Shown: positions 50,645 through 62,350 of the stretch, piece by piece
How the letters are laid out: the number at the start of each line of letters is the position of its first letter
Numbering within the stretch: the stretch's first letter is position 1
Assembly (NCBI GenBank): GCA_027475525.1
Contig: JAMWFC010000049.1
Span: 4,820,947-4,884,946, forward strand
Length of the DNA: 64,000 bases
Direction: 5' to 3'
Source of the DNA: Macrolepiota albuminosa
Lineage: Eukaryota; Basidiomycota; Agaricomycetes; Agaricales; Agaricaceae
Position numbers and translations under genes: made by a program
The notes under the pieces: generated by a model
Database searches by the model: none
What the model saw: the letters and a program-made list of their open reading frames with translations, nothing else
Told to the model about the DNA's origin: nothing

Positions 50645-52640
50645 AAAGAAGATACAAATCTGCAGATAGAAGGTAAGGTTGCCAATAGCACATGGGACAT
50701 TTTGCGCCATTTCTAAAGACTGATCAATAGTTCTGTTAGTGCTTTGCATATTAAGAATGATTGTAGGATTGTATATGATGCCAAGCTCATTAGTGATGTC
50801 AGCAGCCATCAAAATAATCTGCAATCTGCTATTTACAATAGACTCTATCTTGCTTTTTCTGTCCATTAACATGATTGAACAAATAGCATGAGAGTCTTGT
50901 GCAACCATGAGAATGGCAGGATTATTGTCAGATTTTAGTGACTTTAAGTAGGTCTCAACTGGGTCTACTGACATAGCTTCTTTAGGTGGTTCCTTTATTT
51001 CCACTGTTTCTGCTGTCTCTGGTGCTACAGCTCCTGTGATATATGCAAATCCTGGTAGCATGTCATTACATTTTTTTACAGCCATTACATTATTAGCTAT
51101 GTTTTATTGAGGAGTAACCACTGTATGCATCTGATTTCTAACATCAGGCACCATACTGCATAATTCTCCAACCAATAGTGTGACCTGGCTTTTCATAACA
51201 CAATCAAAGACTTCCTTAGACTTCTCTAGATCATGTATGGGTGCAGTTAGTCGATAGCCCCCCATAGGTTTGTCTGGCACTCCAAAGTTGCAATTAATAG
51301 GTGAGATGTAGTTGCCTCCAATGCTTGAGTAAGGATACAGTAGAGGTTTAGTCATGGCATGTGCCTTAGTTGTGTCTGGTGCATTGTTGTTAGTGTTAGA
51401 CTTTGAGGGTTTTGCTGGTGCAGGGTCTGACATAGCATCTGAGGGCCTATAGTCTTTTAATGATTGTTTGCCCTTCCTGATCTCTACCCTGTCAAAGACC
51501 TGATTCTTTAGTGACTTCAACTCCCTTTTCAACATCTCAATCCTTTGTTCATGTAACAACATAGGTCACTTGTTAATGGCATTAAGCTGGAGTACCTCGT
51601 GAATTAGCGCCTGTTGGGAATTTGCTTCTGAGTCAGTTGATGTTGTGCTGTTTAAATTGCCTGACGCCAAGTTTCTGGGGTTGCAACGATGCCATTCATC
51701 AATGTGCTCTTGGAAAGTCTTATGCTTGGAACAGATGGGAATGTTAACACCTGAAGATAAGACTATTTTTCCATCTGCACTTTGGCATGCTCTCTCTTGC
51801 TGCAAATACTGTTCAAGGATAGCACAGCAAACTCTGGTCATGGTATGTCCTGTCTGCACATTGTTCCTAGGTATTGTAAGACTGGTCAAGATCAAGGTTT
51901 CAAGTTTATTCATAACATTGGCAACTGCAGTGTTAATGGTGTTTTTCAAATCCTCCTTCTTGATGAATCCATTGCAATCATTAATGGCACTAGAAGCTGG
52001 CAATCCTGGTTTAGATGCCATCCCTCCATGGTCTGAGCCAGGTCACTGCAAAGATATACCTGTGTCCATGCCTTTTAATATCTACTTGCCTGCCTCAAAG
52101 ACTTTATCTATATCATAGGATTTTTCAGAGTGATGCTTGTGCATAAGAATCTCCAGGCAACACATGATCCTGGTCCACAGCAAGGTCAGGATCCCCTGTT
52201 GAAATAAGTGTTGCTCCTCATTTCTGTACTAGCCATCTTGCTATCCACTGAAAGTTGCAATAATAAGTTGATAGCGTGCCCAAAGTGTAGATTCCTATTG
52301 CGAAGGTGTCCTGAACTAGCTTCTGGATCATTACTATATAATGCATAGCTTCTTCAGCCCCAGGATATAGATGAATGTTTGCCTTCTTCCATTTGTCATA
52401 GGTGAAGGGCCTTGGCACTGCTTTGTCCATTAATACTTGGAACTCAGTCAAGCCTGTCCATGATTCAGCAGTATTGTATGAGATGTATCTGGCGGCATAC
52501 TCCTTCATCTGCATATTGTCTGTTATGTGACAGTTGTGTAGCAAGTACTCCAATTCTTTAAAATACTGTGTTAGCTCTTGAGGCTTTGTTTTGTCCCATT
52601 TTGGTGACAAGAAATGGTTTCTAGGTGGCATGCACTGAGT
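50645..52640 (-). pseudogene. Element G gag and protease remnant
   Basis: It aligns with B Gag from MPPRNHFLSPKWDKTKP through EYAARYISYNTAESWTGLTE, a Gly-His-Thr-Met-Thr-Arg remnant of the zinc knuckle, and the PVETYLKSL protease lead-in, to LTFYLQI, where homology ends. The protease active site reads IVNSRLQI where B has IVDSGSQI, so the catalytic Asp and Gly are lost. Several frameshifts and stops are present. Gag and protease share one frame here, with TAA at about 51104. Confidence 0.8.
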
Positions 52641-52963
52641 ATTTGCTTGCTCAATATTGTATATGTCAAAGTAGGTATGGTGGTGGTGCTAGTGTTGCTT
52701 AGTGTCCATGTAGTAGGTACAGGCTCAGTTATTTCTGAGTTGCTAGGTTCTGGCAATAACAACCTAGATAACTCTTCTAGAGGAGTAAGCAGCATATGGT
52801 TTTCACCTGCTAAGTACTCAAAAGGTTAGGAGAATGGGAAAAAGCTTTCTGCTAAGCTATTTGGTGCAGCCTCAAGCTCCTAGTCTAAGGTCTGTCTTGA
52901 TAGCATGCCTGGTAGATGTGGTGAGTCAGTGGTGATTTGTTCAAACGTGCTCTCCAACAGAAG

Positions 52964-53137
52964 TGTAATAGACTCACACTTGTTACCAGTGTCAACGACG
53001 CTATAATCATTCAGTAGAGTATTATGTAAGCTTAACATCTTGTATTCACTCTAGTTCTAGTCAAATCCGATACTGCGGTCTGATTTAGCACTGTGTGGAA
53101 CACACAAGATAGTTCTAACTCGTAACTTCAGGTTACA
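52964..53137 (+). repeat. 5' LTR of element F
   Basis: 174 bp, TGTAAT...GTTACA, followed by seven T as in D and E. Confidence 0.85.
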
Positions 53138-53248
53138 TTTTTTTAAATCTTCTGCTATCGGCTTTAGACTCTAGGCTTGTTACCGACTAGGCAACTCTCA
53201 TCAAACCCTCTCAATTTTCTGTTGGCATCATGTCAAAAACGTGCTTTC

Positions 53249-53540
53249 ATGACTGGCTCTCTTGATCCGGATCCTCCATTCCCAGCTGCAGACACAGGTG
53301 ACCTACCTGTGCTTCAAGCTGTAAAGATGCAATCTGCGTCAGCATACCAACCTCCACCAAAGCGGGACAAAAAGATACCTTGCAATGTCAGTGCAAGCTT
53401 TGGAATGCCTGGTGGGCTATCTATATCACGGATGATGTCCATTGTACAACCTGGTGGTAAACCAGGAGAGAGATCCGCAGTCTCAGGAGTGTCGCTGCCA
53501 GCAAGCCAAATGCCTTCATTGATGTATCCGGTATTTGTAA
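53249..53540 (+). pseudogene. Element F gag N-terminal stub
   Basis: Starts at ATG 53249 (MTGSLDPDPPFPAADTG) and parallels the first 95 or so residues of E Gag, ending QMPSLMYPV at the deletion joint. Confidence 0.8.
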
Positions 53541-53770
53541 AGGTGTAAGGCCAGTAGTGATGTGCTCTTTCCTAATTGTGCAACTCCGGAGCTGTATGAC
53601 TTTGGAACTGGTAACAACCAGGAATGGTTTGTGGATGACATCATACATAGGTCATAGGTAGACAAAGAGAAACCTCGAATTTGAGGTAAGGTGGAGCTTA
53701 GGTGATACAACCTGGGAACCGCTAGTGAACTGCAAAGACCTTGCAGCAATGGACAGGTACCTAGAGTTGC
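53541..53770 (+). pseudogene. Element F pol C-terminal (chromodomain) remnant
   Basis: Reads VLFPNCATPELYDFG and EWFVDDIIH, then frame-shifted WSLGDTTWEP-like and LAALDRYLEL-like codons, matching the end of D Pol. Stops and frameshifts are present. Confidence 0.65.
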
Positions 53771-53772
53771 AG

Positions 53773-54484
53773 TGTCACGACCCCTCCCCTCCGGACCCAT
53801 CCCGGGACACCTCCGGAATACCATCCGGGACCCTCCTTCCAACCCCACAGGACACGCCCCGCCATCACAACTGCCAACACCGCCATCAGCCGCCACCGAC
53901 CCCAATCAACGATTGGATCATGCGCATCATGCATTACAGCTCCCTCCGTGCCAATTGATTGCGCGCCCCACATGCACGATCCAGGTATACAGTCCCTGCC
54001 CACTACTCAATGACCCCTGGAACCCATCCCAGACACCCTGGAACCCCGAGACCCAGTCCCGTAGTACTTATAGCATAGTTCCCCATTGTATCCGTTAGTC
54101 TTGATATTACACTGCTTTACATTTGCATTACTTGGATTGTTGCGTGCCCTTTGTTTGACTGGTACGCATTGACTGGAACGCTTTGACTGGCATGCTTGAA
54201 TACTCGTGTGCTCTAAGATTGGTACGCACTTTGTGACTTTAATTTGCTAACTTGGTCTCGTCTTAGAACCCCCGGTTCACGACTCGACCCCCACCCGAAT
54301 CCCCCAACTACTCACAACCCAAAACTCCCGGACTGAGTCCCTTCTCCCGGGACTGCCCCTGTCCGCATCTTGAACCCCGGAGTCCTAGCCCCGGAGTTCC
54401 AGACACCCGAGTATCCGTAGGTCAAGTGCGCATTGTAAGGGTGATTGCTTTCCCAGAAAGCCCCCGACTCAGCGGAACCTGACA
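53773..54484 (+). repeat. Solo LTR of the C family inside F
   Basis: 712 bp from TGTCACGACC to GGAACCTGACA, clearly homologous to the 741-bp C LTRs. It has a perfect 5-bp duplication tgcag (53768-53772, 54485-54489). The self-priming motif AGTCTTGATATTA is retained near 54097. It retains more CpG than surrounding F, so it arrived later. Confidence 0.9.
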
Positions 54485-54689
54485 TGCAGAGTATGAAACA
54501 CCCTCAACAACTAGCAAAATGCGCATAACATGCATAGGATGGTGGAATGTGGATGAAGTCCACTTTGATAGCTGGTGATTGACCAGGTGGCGTGTATATG
54601 TGGTTGTTTACACCACTGGCGGAGTTGGGAGATTGTTTTTTTTCCTCTTTCCTCAGTCCCAATACACATAGCTGACGTGTTGCTTTGAA

Positions 54690-57509
54690 ATGGCCTATTG
54701 GGGGCCGCAAAAGAATGATCAGAGCCTGCAAGGCTCTAGTGGAGGGGGGAGACCCCTGAATATACCTATTAGCCAGTACCAGAGGCAGCTGCCATATCCG
54801 GCAGTGAGCCAATATCAGTCAGCAGGTGTGGCCTACCCAGGCTGCAAGGAGCCGCTTCCGTATCAAACTCCCTATCATTTGCAGGAGATGGACGTTGACG
54901 ACAAAGAGTGCTATGAGTGCCTGGAGGACAGCATGCACCACGAGCGCTACTACCAGGAACCATTGTTGCGCTCAGGTGCGTCAAGACTGACGTATGCGGG
55001 TGCAGTGACGGGGCCGCCATCAGTACCATGGGTGCATCAGCCCATGGTCAAATCGTATGTTGAACCTGCACCACAAGCACAGGAGTTGTCGGTGCCAGAC
55101 ACACTCCTGAGTAGGTTGGAAGCAGTGGGACAGCCAGTCCCTGCAACTGTGTCCTTCCTCCAGGACAGTTTGGCCATAATGGTGATGGAGGGCTTGCTCG
55201 ATCAGATTAAGCTGATGAAGAGGCAGTGCATAGCAGTGCTGGAGCAGATCAAACACACGTCTAAGCGCAAAGTGTCTTCTTTTGAGGAACCAACCGTCGA
55301 GGTCAAGAGGGCCAAGTATCAGCCCACTCGAGCGGTCGACCCTCCACAGGCCAGGATGCCACTGGCTGTGCAATCTGCATGCCCTGAGCTGCCTGTTCAG
55401 CCCATTGCATTGTCATTGCGGTTGCCTGCTCCGGCCCATCAGGCCCCCCCAGAGTCACTAAGCCCTTGGCAGGGCTGTCTCTGGGTCAGCGGGAACCCGC
55501 ATCGTCTCAGGCTCCATCTATGGGGCCCAAACCCATTGCTGTGGCACCAAGAGCGCCTGTTACCGTTGTCCCTTGCGCTGAGCCTGGAGGGAGAACTCTG
55601 GCGCAAAATGTGCCTGCCCCTTCGGTGGCTCAGCCACAATCAGAATCATCCGCTCTGACCAAGTTGGGGCCATCTCATCAGCATTGTGGCTGCAAGCCGC
55701 CTCTCAATGCCTCCAAATTGGAGGTTATAGTCTTCCCTGCTGGCATTCCCGCACGAGCAGGAGAAGTCCAGATGCTCTTTATGTTGCCGGTGTTTGTACC
55801 AGCCCCGCTAGAACACTATCCCATGGTCATCTTGACCCCAGACCCCCGCACACCAGAGCAATATGATGGTCTGGTGGCGACCTTGAGAGAAAAACCTGTG
55901 CCTGGAAAAGGCAAAGCGCCAGTAGCATCCTTGTCCGACGAGAGCGACTATGGAGAGTCAAGCTCAGAGCAGGAGGAGGACGGGGAGGAGGGGGAATCAG
56001 CAGCGGACTGATTCCAACAAGTATCACGCAATAAGCGCATCGCAAAGAAGAAGGCGAACCATGCCAAGGAGCTACAGGCCCTGAAATATAGGGCCAAGGA
56101 TGAGTTCTCAGAGAGGATTCATTCCCAATGGCTTGGGGGTGAAGGTGTGGGGGCCGCTTGATATTGAGCGAATGAATTCGTGCTTTAGAGGAGCACTCAG
56201 CCATTGCACCTATTATTTGTATGCCATGAATACAGTGTTGATGGGAGCTGACGCCAATAGAGCGGCGTCATATGAGTATGCCTCTGGCCATCCTGCCCAC
56301 ATTCTGGGTATGATTGTGTACAAGCACGCTCCGCGTGGTCTTCTCTGCACTCCGCTAGAGCTGGACCAGCTCTATAAATATTATATAAATGTTCATGTTC
56401 TGCATCGCGACAGAATTGTCGCATACATGTTGATCACAGAGCTTCAGATGTTTGCACAGCAAACAGTTGAGGCTCTGCATTACCAAACCATGCAGCTCCT
56501 GATGAAGGAGCCTCAGTACCAGGACCTTGTCAACCCGATGCAGGGCCCTGACGACCTCGCTCTTGTTGAGCGACAACACATCCCAGGGCGCTTTTTGTGC
56601 ACAAAAGACGATGGTTTCATGGCGCTGCACATAATGCGCGCTCAAGATCCAGCCACACCATTTGACTTAGACCAGCTGGCACAGTACGTGCTGGTCTTTG
56701 GTCAACCTGGACTGGAGAATACATATCAGGGCATCACGGTGGATCACGCCTACTGCATGCACTGGTGGACCCTCTTCGAGTTCACCTTATGTTGAGCTCT
56801 ATGCGCTAACAGCGTAGCCAAGCCCATGATCATGCGGCGCATAACCCTTGTTGTGGCCCATCCAGGGCTGTATCAACAGGCGATTGCCTCGTATGACACC
56901 ATGTTTTCTGAGCAACCATTTGAGCCCCAGCATGGGCTGAAGCTCAAAATTCACCAAGTTTACGTGCCCGACGACCAGGCATGGAACTTCTCCGATAATG
57001 ACATGTTACACATCCTTCTACACAACCGGATTCTGCTGGAATGGGTGGACCACGCCTACACTTACAGTGTAGTCTTCCTAGAACAGCAGTTCCATTCCCC
57101 CACGATGTCCATGGACATCTTCAAACAGGTCAACAATGAGTGCATGGAGCGCCTCTCCAAGTATGGCACTCTGGCCACAATCCCGCAATGGGATGGATGG
57201 CGGGAGATGACCAAAGACGACCACTATCATCTTATGTTCAAGCCCCATGAGAAGAGCAATCTTCTGGAAAACCCTGAGGCCAATGGCCTCTACTATCTGA
57301 TTGGCATGGACCCGAACTGGGTCAATCTCCTAAAACACACGGCAGCACATGGTACGCTACCCACCACTGCTTCAGCGATTAACGTCGCACTAACAGAGTC
57401 TATGGTGGTAGACACGCCTGCAGTCGAGGGGCCTCCCCCTCCCACAATTAACGTCACACTGGAGGAGTCAATAGTTACTGAGATGGGCACGGTAACATCC
57501 AGGTCCTAG
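54690..57509 (+). pseudogene. Element F ORF3
   Basis: The most complete N-terminus of the ORF3 family: ATG 54690, MAYWGPQKNDQSLQGSSGGG. It then parallels E ORF3 throughout (HQAPPES, LAGLSLGQREPASSQ, SKLEVIVFPAGIPARAGEV, GLGVKVWGPLDIERMNSCFR, ATPFDLDQLAQYVLVFGQPG, LLHNRILLEWVDHAYTY). Lesions are a frameshift near 55455 in a C run, TGA at about 56009 (CGA in E), a frameshift near 56108, and TGA at about 56793 (CGC/CGA in the E copy). A pyrimidine tract ending in CAG (54635-54656) lies 33 bp before the ATG and resembles a 3' splice site. Confidence 0.75.
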
Positions 57510-57826
57510 ACCCATGTTTTTTTGTTGTGTAGGTACCTCTGAGTACTTCACTCGAAACCTTTTAGCTGATACGCACTCCAGAGTAGCGTGTAGATACAGT
57601 GGACCCAGCGGAGAGGTCACCCTATTTTGTTTATTTTTACTTAATTATATCTTGTCACCGCTGGCATCCCATGCGCACCTGTCTGATAAGAGACTGCCCA
57701 CTATTGTGTCTAGATGACACACCTACTATGTGAATAATGCTAATGTGTTGCAGCAATGCAATATGCATGTTACTCTGTTGCTTGCACTATTGTGCATCTT
57801 TCATTTCACTCCACCTCCCTTCACTA

Positions 57827-57856
57827 AGACCAAATATTTGGTCTTATTGGGGGGTA
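57827..57856 (+). promoter_or_regulatory. Hairpin and polypurine tract of F
   Basis: AGACCAAATATTTGGTCT (57827-57844) is a perfect palindrome. It is followed by T and ATTGGGGGGTA against the 3' LTR. Confidence 0.65.
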
Positions 57857-58030
57857 TGTAACGGACTCACACTTGTTACCAGCATGAACAATGCTATAAT
57901 CATTCAGTAGAGTATTACATCAGCTTAACATCTTGTATTCACTCTAGTTCTAGTCAAATCCAATACTGCAGTCTGATTTAGCACTGTGTGGAACACACAA
58001 GATAGTTCTAGCCTGTAACTTCAGGTTACA
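57857..58030 (+). repeat. 3' LTR of element F
   Basis: 174 bp, partner of 52964-53137. Confidence 0.85.
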
Positions 58031-58108
58031 AGGAGGCAGCACTGTCACTGGGCTTGAGTTTCCAGTGGAATTCTGTCTTAACAAAACCTCTTGCAGTGGG
58101 CTCCAAAA

Positions 58109-58982
58109 TGATGATGCCAACTGTGGTTGGGTGCACTGGAGGTTACATAGTACAACACCATCTCCAGCACCTGGTGTTCATAGTTGTAAGGAGTCCTGAC
58201 AGAGTCTCAGTGTGCTTGAGCAAATGTAATTATTTGACACACTAGATGATAGCACTTCTGACGCTACCTAGCAAATTGTAAGCAATGTAGTTCAGGCAAA
58301 GATATAGAAAGAGTAGTGCAATGTAATGTGCCCATAGATGGCACTATAGACAATGAAGACAATAAGAATGAAGCTAGCAACCAACTCAGTAATGAAGTTA
58401 GGACAAACTAGCATGATTTGAATGTTGAGTGTAACTTCGATGCTCAAAGTGCTAATTTAGAGTTACAATTTGTTGCTATGTACATGCAGAGTAGCTACAT
58501 ATCTTTTATACTATGTGCTACTGTATTTTTGAAATAAGTCTATTTGTGATGCTACCAATTAGCACCTCTCCTCATGGTTACAGTTAGCAGCAACCTGTCA
58601 ATGGCAACTGGCACACATAGGAGGATGGCAACCAACAGCATTATAGCCCATTGACCATGGTGACTCTAAACTGACTTAGACTTGTATGAGTCTGCTCACT
58701 TTTTAATGTAATTCCAATTGGCCAGGCCTCTCTGAGGTATGGTCAGAAAATCCTTGACAAATGCCATGAGTTCTAATGTTGGTGCTAAACATTGTATCAA
58801 TTTTTGATGGATAAAAATGTCTGGTTAGAATATATCCTGTTCTTTCATTGTTGGTTCTTTAGACTTCTGATTGAGGTGCCTCGTCAAATGACAGCACCTA
58901 ATGCTAACCCCTTTTTAGAACTGATTAGGGTTTGGTCAGAGTCACCTCCCTGCCATCATGCTAGTGCCACAAGTCCTGATCA
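58109..58982 (-). repeat. 5' LTR of element G
   Basis: Begins TGATGATGCCAACTGTGG, comparable to TGATGACGCCCACAGTTTGG in B, and is preceded by the primer site. The right end GTCCTGATCA is placed by analogy with GTCCTATCA of B and is less certain. Strongly CpG-depleted. Confidence 0.55.
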
Positions 58983-59149
58983 TTCTAAATCTTTGAAGTC
59001 AATAGATGGTGTATGCTAAAGGATTTAATAGTGGTAGTTTAGACTGACAAACAATACCTATAGCAGAGCACTAAGTCCTGAGGTGTCCTGTGTCCAAGAG
59101 GATTGCTAGAGTCTCCAGTATATCCAGTGTCGGTAGGCCTGTAGTGCCC

Positions 59150-60330
59150 CTTGATGTGCTTAGTCCAAGTAAAAGCCTATCAGCACCCAGAAAACCTTAG
59201 TGACAATAAGTATGCCACCTCTATTTGCTATGCCACTCACTTCTTCTTTGCTGACAATTGTCTCTGGCAATGTCATTGCAATGGTGCTTATAAACTGGTC
59301 ATCAAATCAGATAGTTGCCTATGTTTCCTGCATGCTATGCATGATAGACTTGGTCACAGAGGTTTGTAAGCTACCAGAGCCACTCTCCTAGAGTGCTTTT
59401 GGTGGCCTTGCATTATAGCACTGACATTGCCTGGTACATCTGGACTTGCCACCTCCACCAGGTTCAGCAGACTTGCCAAGTGCTTATACCACCTACCGTT
59501 GCCACACCAGTGCCTTTGTTCAGCAAAATATATATTGACACCATACACATGCCCAAGTCAGGTGGCTATAAGTATATCATCCAGAAACATTGCTCGCTAA
59601 TCCACTGGCCTGAATTCTGCATGCTCCAGCATGAGAATACTGATGCCATTGCCAAGTGGATCTTTGAGGACATCATTTGCTGATGGGGAGTGCTAAGAGA
59701 AATTGTCACAGATAATGGTGTGCCTATCATTAAAGCATTGACTTACCTTGCCAAGAGGTACAACTTCCACCATATCTGTGTCTCCAGCTACAATAAGCAT
59801 GCCAACAGTTTGGTGGAATGACCTCACTTTGACATGCGGCAAGCACTCTTCAAGGCAGTTGATGGCAATGAGTCTTGTTGGAGTGAAGCAACGTATTCAG
59901 TCTTTTGGTCGGAAAGGGTCACTATTCATAAGCGCATGTGTTGCTCTCCTTATTATGCTGCTACTGGCACCCATCTCCTTCTCCCTGCTGACATTGTCAG
60001 GGTGACCTTTCTCCAACCAGCTCCCAACAGCATCTTAGCAACTACTAACCTCATTGCCAGGTATGCTATCAACTCCCAGCGACAATGTGAGGACTTGGAG
60101 CGACTCTACAAAACTGTCTTTGCTGCTTGCCACCAAGCAGCACTTAGGTTTGAGGCTGACCACAGCACTACTATCAAGGATTACAACTTTTAGAGGGGTG
60201 CACTAGTGCTTATGTGCAACTCCAAGATCGAGACCTCCTATAACAAGAAGATGTGCCCATGCTACCTAGGGCCCTTGGTAGTTATCTCCCATAACTGCGG
60301 AGATGCTTATATCCTTTGTCTGCACATGGA
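59150..60330 (+). pseudogene. Decayed B-family integrase, element H
   Basis: Plus-strand relic of B Pol from the end of RNase H (YATHFFFADNCLWQ) through MHDRLGHRGL, HWPEFCMLQHENTDAIAKWI, EIVTDNGVPIIKALTYLAKR, YNKHANSLVE-stop-PHFDMRQALFKAVDGNESCW and DYNF-stop-RGALVLM to CPCYLGPLVVISHNCG. Arg codons of B appear as Cys, His, Gln or stop. It is in the opposite orientation to G and ends at about 60330, so it is either a separate insertion or an inverted part of G. Confidence 0.8.
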
Positions 60331-61425
60331 GTCTTCCTGCAAACCTCACCCTTTGGATCCATATCCTATGCCTTCACAAGGCTCAGCTACTGCAGACTCT
60401 GTCCTTGCTCCTACATCCGTTTGTCACTATTGATGCAAAATGAAGTTTTATTTGTTTTAAGTTGCCCAAACAAAATTGAGCAAGTCTCAAGTTAAATATA
60501 AACTTGTATTCACGACATTCTGGGGACTCAGTAACATGCGCGTACACGTTGTAAAAGTGTTGTAATTTTAATTGTTTTTAGTTTGAAATGTAAACTTTAA
60601 TAAAAGTCACACTTGAAATGTGGGTACAAAATAGTATTAAAACTAAAAACTCAAAGCTACTGTAATGCTCCTAGGCCTAAGAGACCCGCTCCCTGGGGAT
60701 TCCGAGCCGTGGCAATGCAATTGCTTGCCCGACTCCTCCATTATTCCTATCCTTTTATACGTTTCTGCCCTATGCACGGACCATGATATGTTCATGTGTT
60801 TTTAGAGTTGGTTCGTCGCGTTGTCGTGCCCAGGCCTTCGGTTACGGGTTTGCCGGGTCTGGGCACTCGGTTTTCGTATCTGCCGGTGCGGTGCGTGGTG
60901 CGCATGGCTACCAAATTTTCCGGCTAATCCTTCTTCCACCACTGCTGACCCCTTTCTCGTCCCTCCTCATCCTCTTCCCTCTTCTCGAGTTGCCAGTGTG
61001 CTTGTTGTGCAGTTGTGTCGTTCTTTTTACGTGTGGCAGAAACAACAGGGGAGTACTGTCTTTGTGGAAGGTGTCGGCAGGATCGGCTGATGCGTGATCA
61101 GTTTTGATTAGATTGATCTCGCTCCGAGATCTGCGGCTGTTGCCTCCATCTTTTGACTGGCTGTTTGTGTACCCACCCTTGCTTCGAACGGACAACTAGC
61201 TAGGGTCGGCAGCAGAATCCCCTGCATAACATTATTTGTTTATGGTACCTGGACTTCTTCTGATCACTCGCACTCATCACTCACAGCGACTCGGCACTAT
61301 GGGCTGGTTTCTGACTAAGGATAACAACGTATTAAATATACAAACGCACAGCAAAACGACACGATAGATGCAGATACAACACGAATATTGTTATAATGTC
61401 ACTTGATGTGTATCCTCAGGTTACA
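60331..61425. other. Intergenic stretch, no gene recognised
   Basis: Base composition returns to CpG-containing sequence after about 60660. Short open stretches on the plus strand (60783-61097) have no motif. It probably holds 3' flanking sequence of the peroxiredoxin gene and unidentified DNA. Confidence 0.4.
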
Positions 61426-62350
61426 TCAAACGTTATCGTCTGCGGTATTCTCAGGTTTTGTAGGCAGTAGACTCTTGATAAACTCAAGAGCGAGCTTCGG
61501 GCTGGAGAACAAAAGAACGTTAGCCTTTTTTTAGTTAGGATCACTGCATATGGTACGGCTGACCTATCCACAGGCTTAACGGGGATCTGCTTTTCCAGCA
61601 ACTTGCCACCTTTTTCGAAGATGAAATGACTGCGCTTCGTCTTTCCGCCTTCACCAGCACCTAATGCACTGATGAGAACGCGTTTGGGGTCAGAAATCAA
61701 TGGGTAAGGAAGCTCTTTCTGGGGAAGAATAACATTAGTAAGTAGCGGAAGATGTTTCGGACAAAGAAGTACCTTCGTCTGCCACTTGCTCTGAGCAGCA
61801 GGCGAATCAGCACTCAAGCAATATACAGCATATTCCAACGAGGTGAAATCAGGATAAATATCACGGAAACCACACGCCTGATTTGTGCAACCGGCTTGTG
61901 AAAGAAATGGTCAATGTTACGTTGAAAAAACTCAACACAGCCGCTTACGCGTATCGGCTTTTGGTACCAAAAAAAGGACTACCCCCTTTTCAACAGCCAG
62001 ACTAGCAATATCCAAATCCTCTCCTTTCTCGTTCTTGAGCGTCACGCTCGGCAAATTGTCCACAATATCGATTGGAGCCCCCTCTTTGTCTTCAAGAGCT
62101 TCTTCATCGCTATTTGTTTTTGCCTCCAGAGCCGTTAGCCCTCATTTACATCATGTATAGACATATAAATCACCTTTTTTTTCGAGACTGACGAGCCATC
62201 TTCCGAACCAGCATCCTCAGTTTCTGCGGCCTTCGCAGACCGTTTCTTCGATGCAACTTTCGGCTGCTCTTCTTTCGGCTGTGTTACAATTCGCGATGAA
62301 CGTCGCATAGGTTTTGTGCTCGTCGCTCCTAAGCTTTTACGAGGAGGCAT
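61426..62350 (-). CDS. Peroxiredoxin Q/BCP-type thiol peroxidase (Dot5-like), five exons
   Basis: Exons on the minus strand: 62174-62350, 61949-62123, 61773-61894, 61564-61718, 61426-61501, joined by GT-AG introns of 50, 54, 54 and 62 bp, giving 234 residues in a continuous frame. The first about 70 residues are Lys/Arg/Ser/Glu-rich with SKKRSAK, suggesting nuclear targeting as in yeast Dot5. The AhpC/TSA domain follows: VVLFLVPKADT, then PGCTNQACGFRD with peroxidatic Cys120 and resolving Cys125 (C-x4-C, atypical 2-Cys BCP class), then YCLSADSPAAQSKWQTK, YPLISDPKRVLISALGAGEG and RSHFIFEKGGKLLEKQI. It reduces peroxides using thioredoxin. It is the only intact host gene in the window and shows no CpG decay. 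Confidence 0.93.

Larger units (their letters stand above)
52964..58030 (+). mobile_element. Decayed E-family element F, nested in G
   Basis: Plus-strand element with 174-bp LTRs at 52964-53137 and 57857-58030 (about a dozen or more differences). The interior is a gag N-terminal stub joined to the very end of pol, a C-family solo LTR, then a full-length but broken ORF3, hairpin and polypurine tract. Like E it lacks RT and integrase, but by a different deletion (gag to chromodomain), so loss of pol happened independently. Confidence 0.85.
50645..58982 (-). mobile_element. Decayed B-family gypsy element G, split by F
   Basis: Minus-strand relic: 5' LTR (58109-58982), primer site (58088-58105), leader (58031-58087 and 52641-52963), gag and the start of protease (50645-52640), then truncated. 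F is inserted in the leader with a near-perfect 5-bp duplication (agaag at 52959-52963, aggag at 58031-58035). The sequence is strongly CpG-depleted relative to B. Confidence 0.75.

Noticed and set aside
60783..61097. Small plus-strand gene upstream of the peroxiredoxin 3' end
   Set aside because: No recognisable domain, splice pattern or start context. Left as intergenic.
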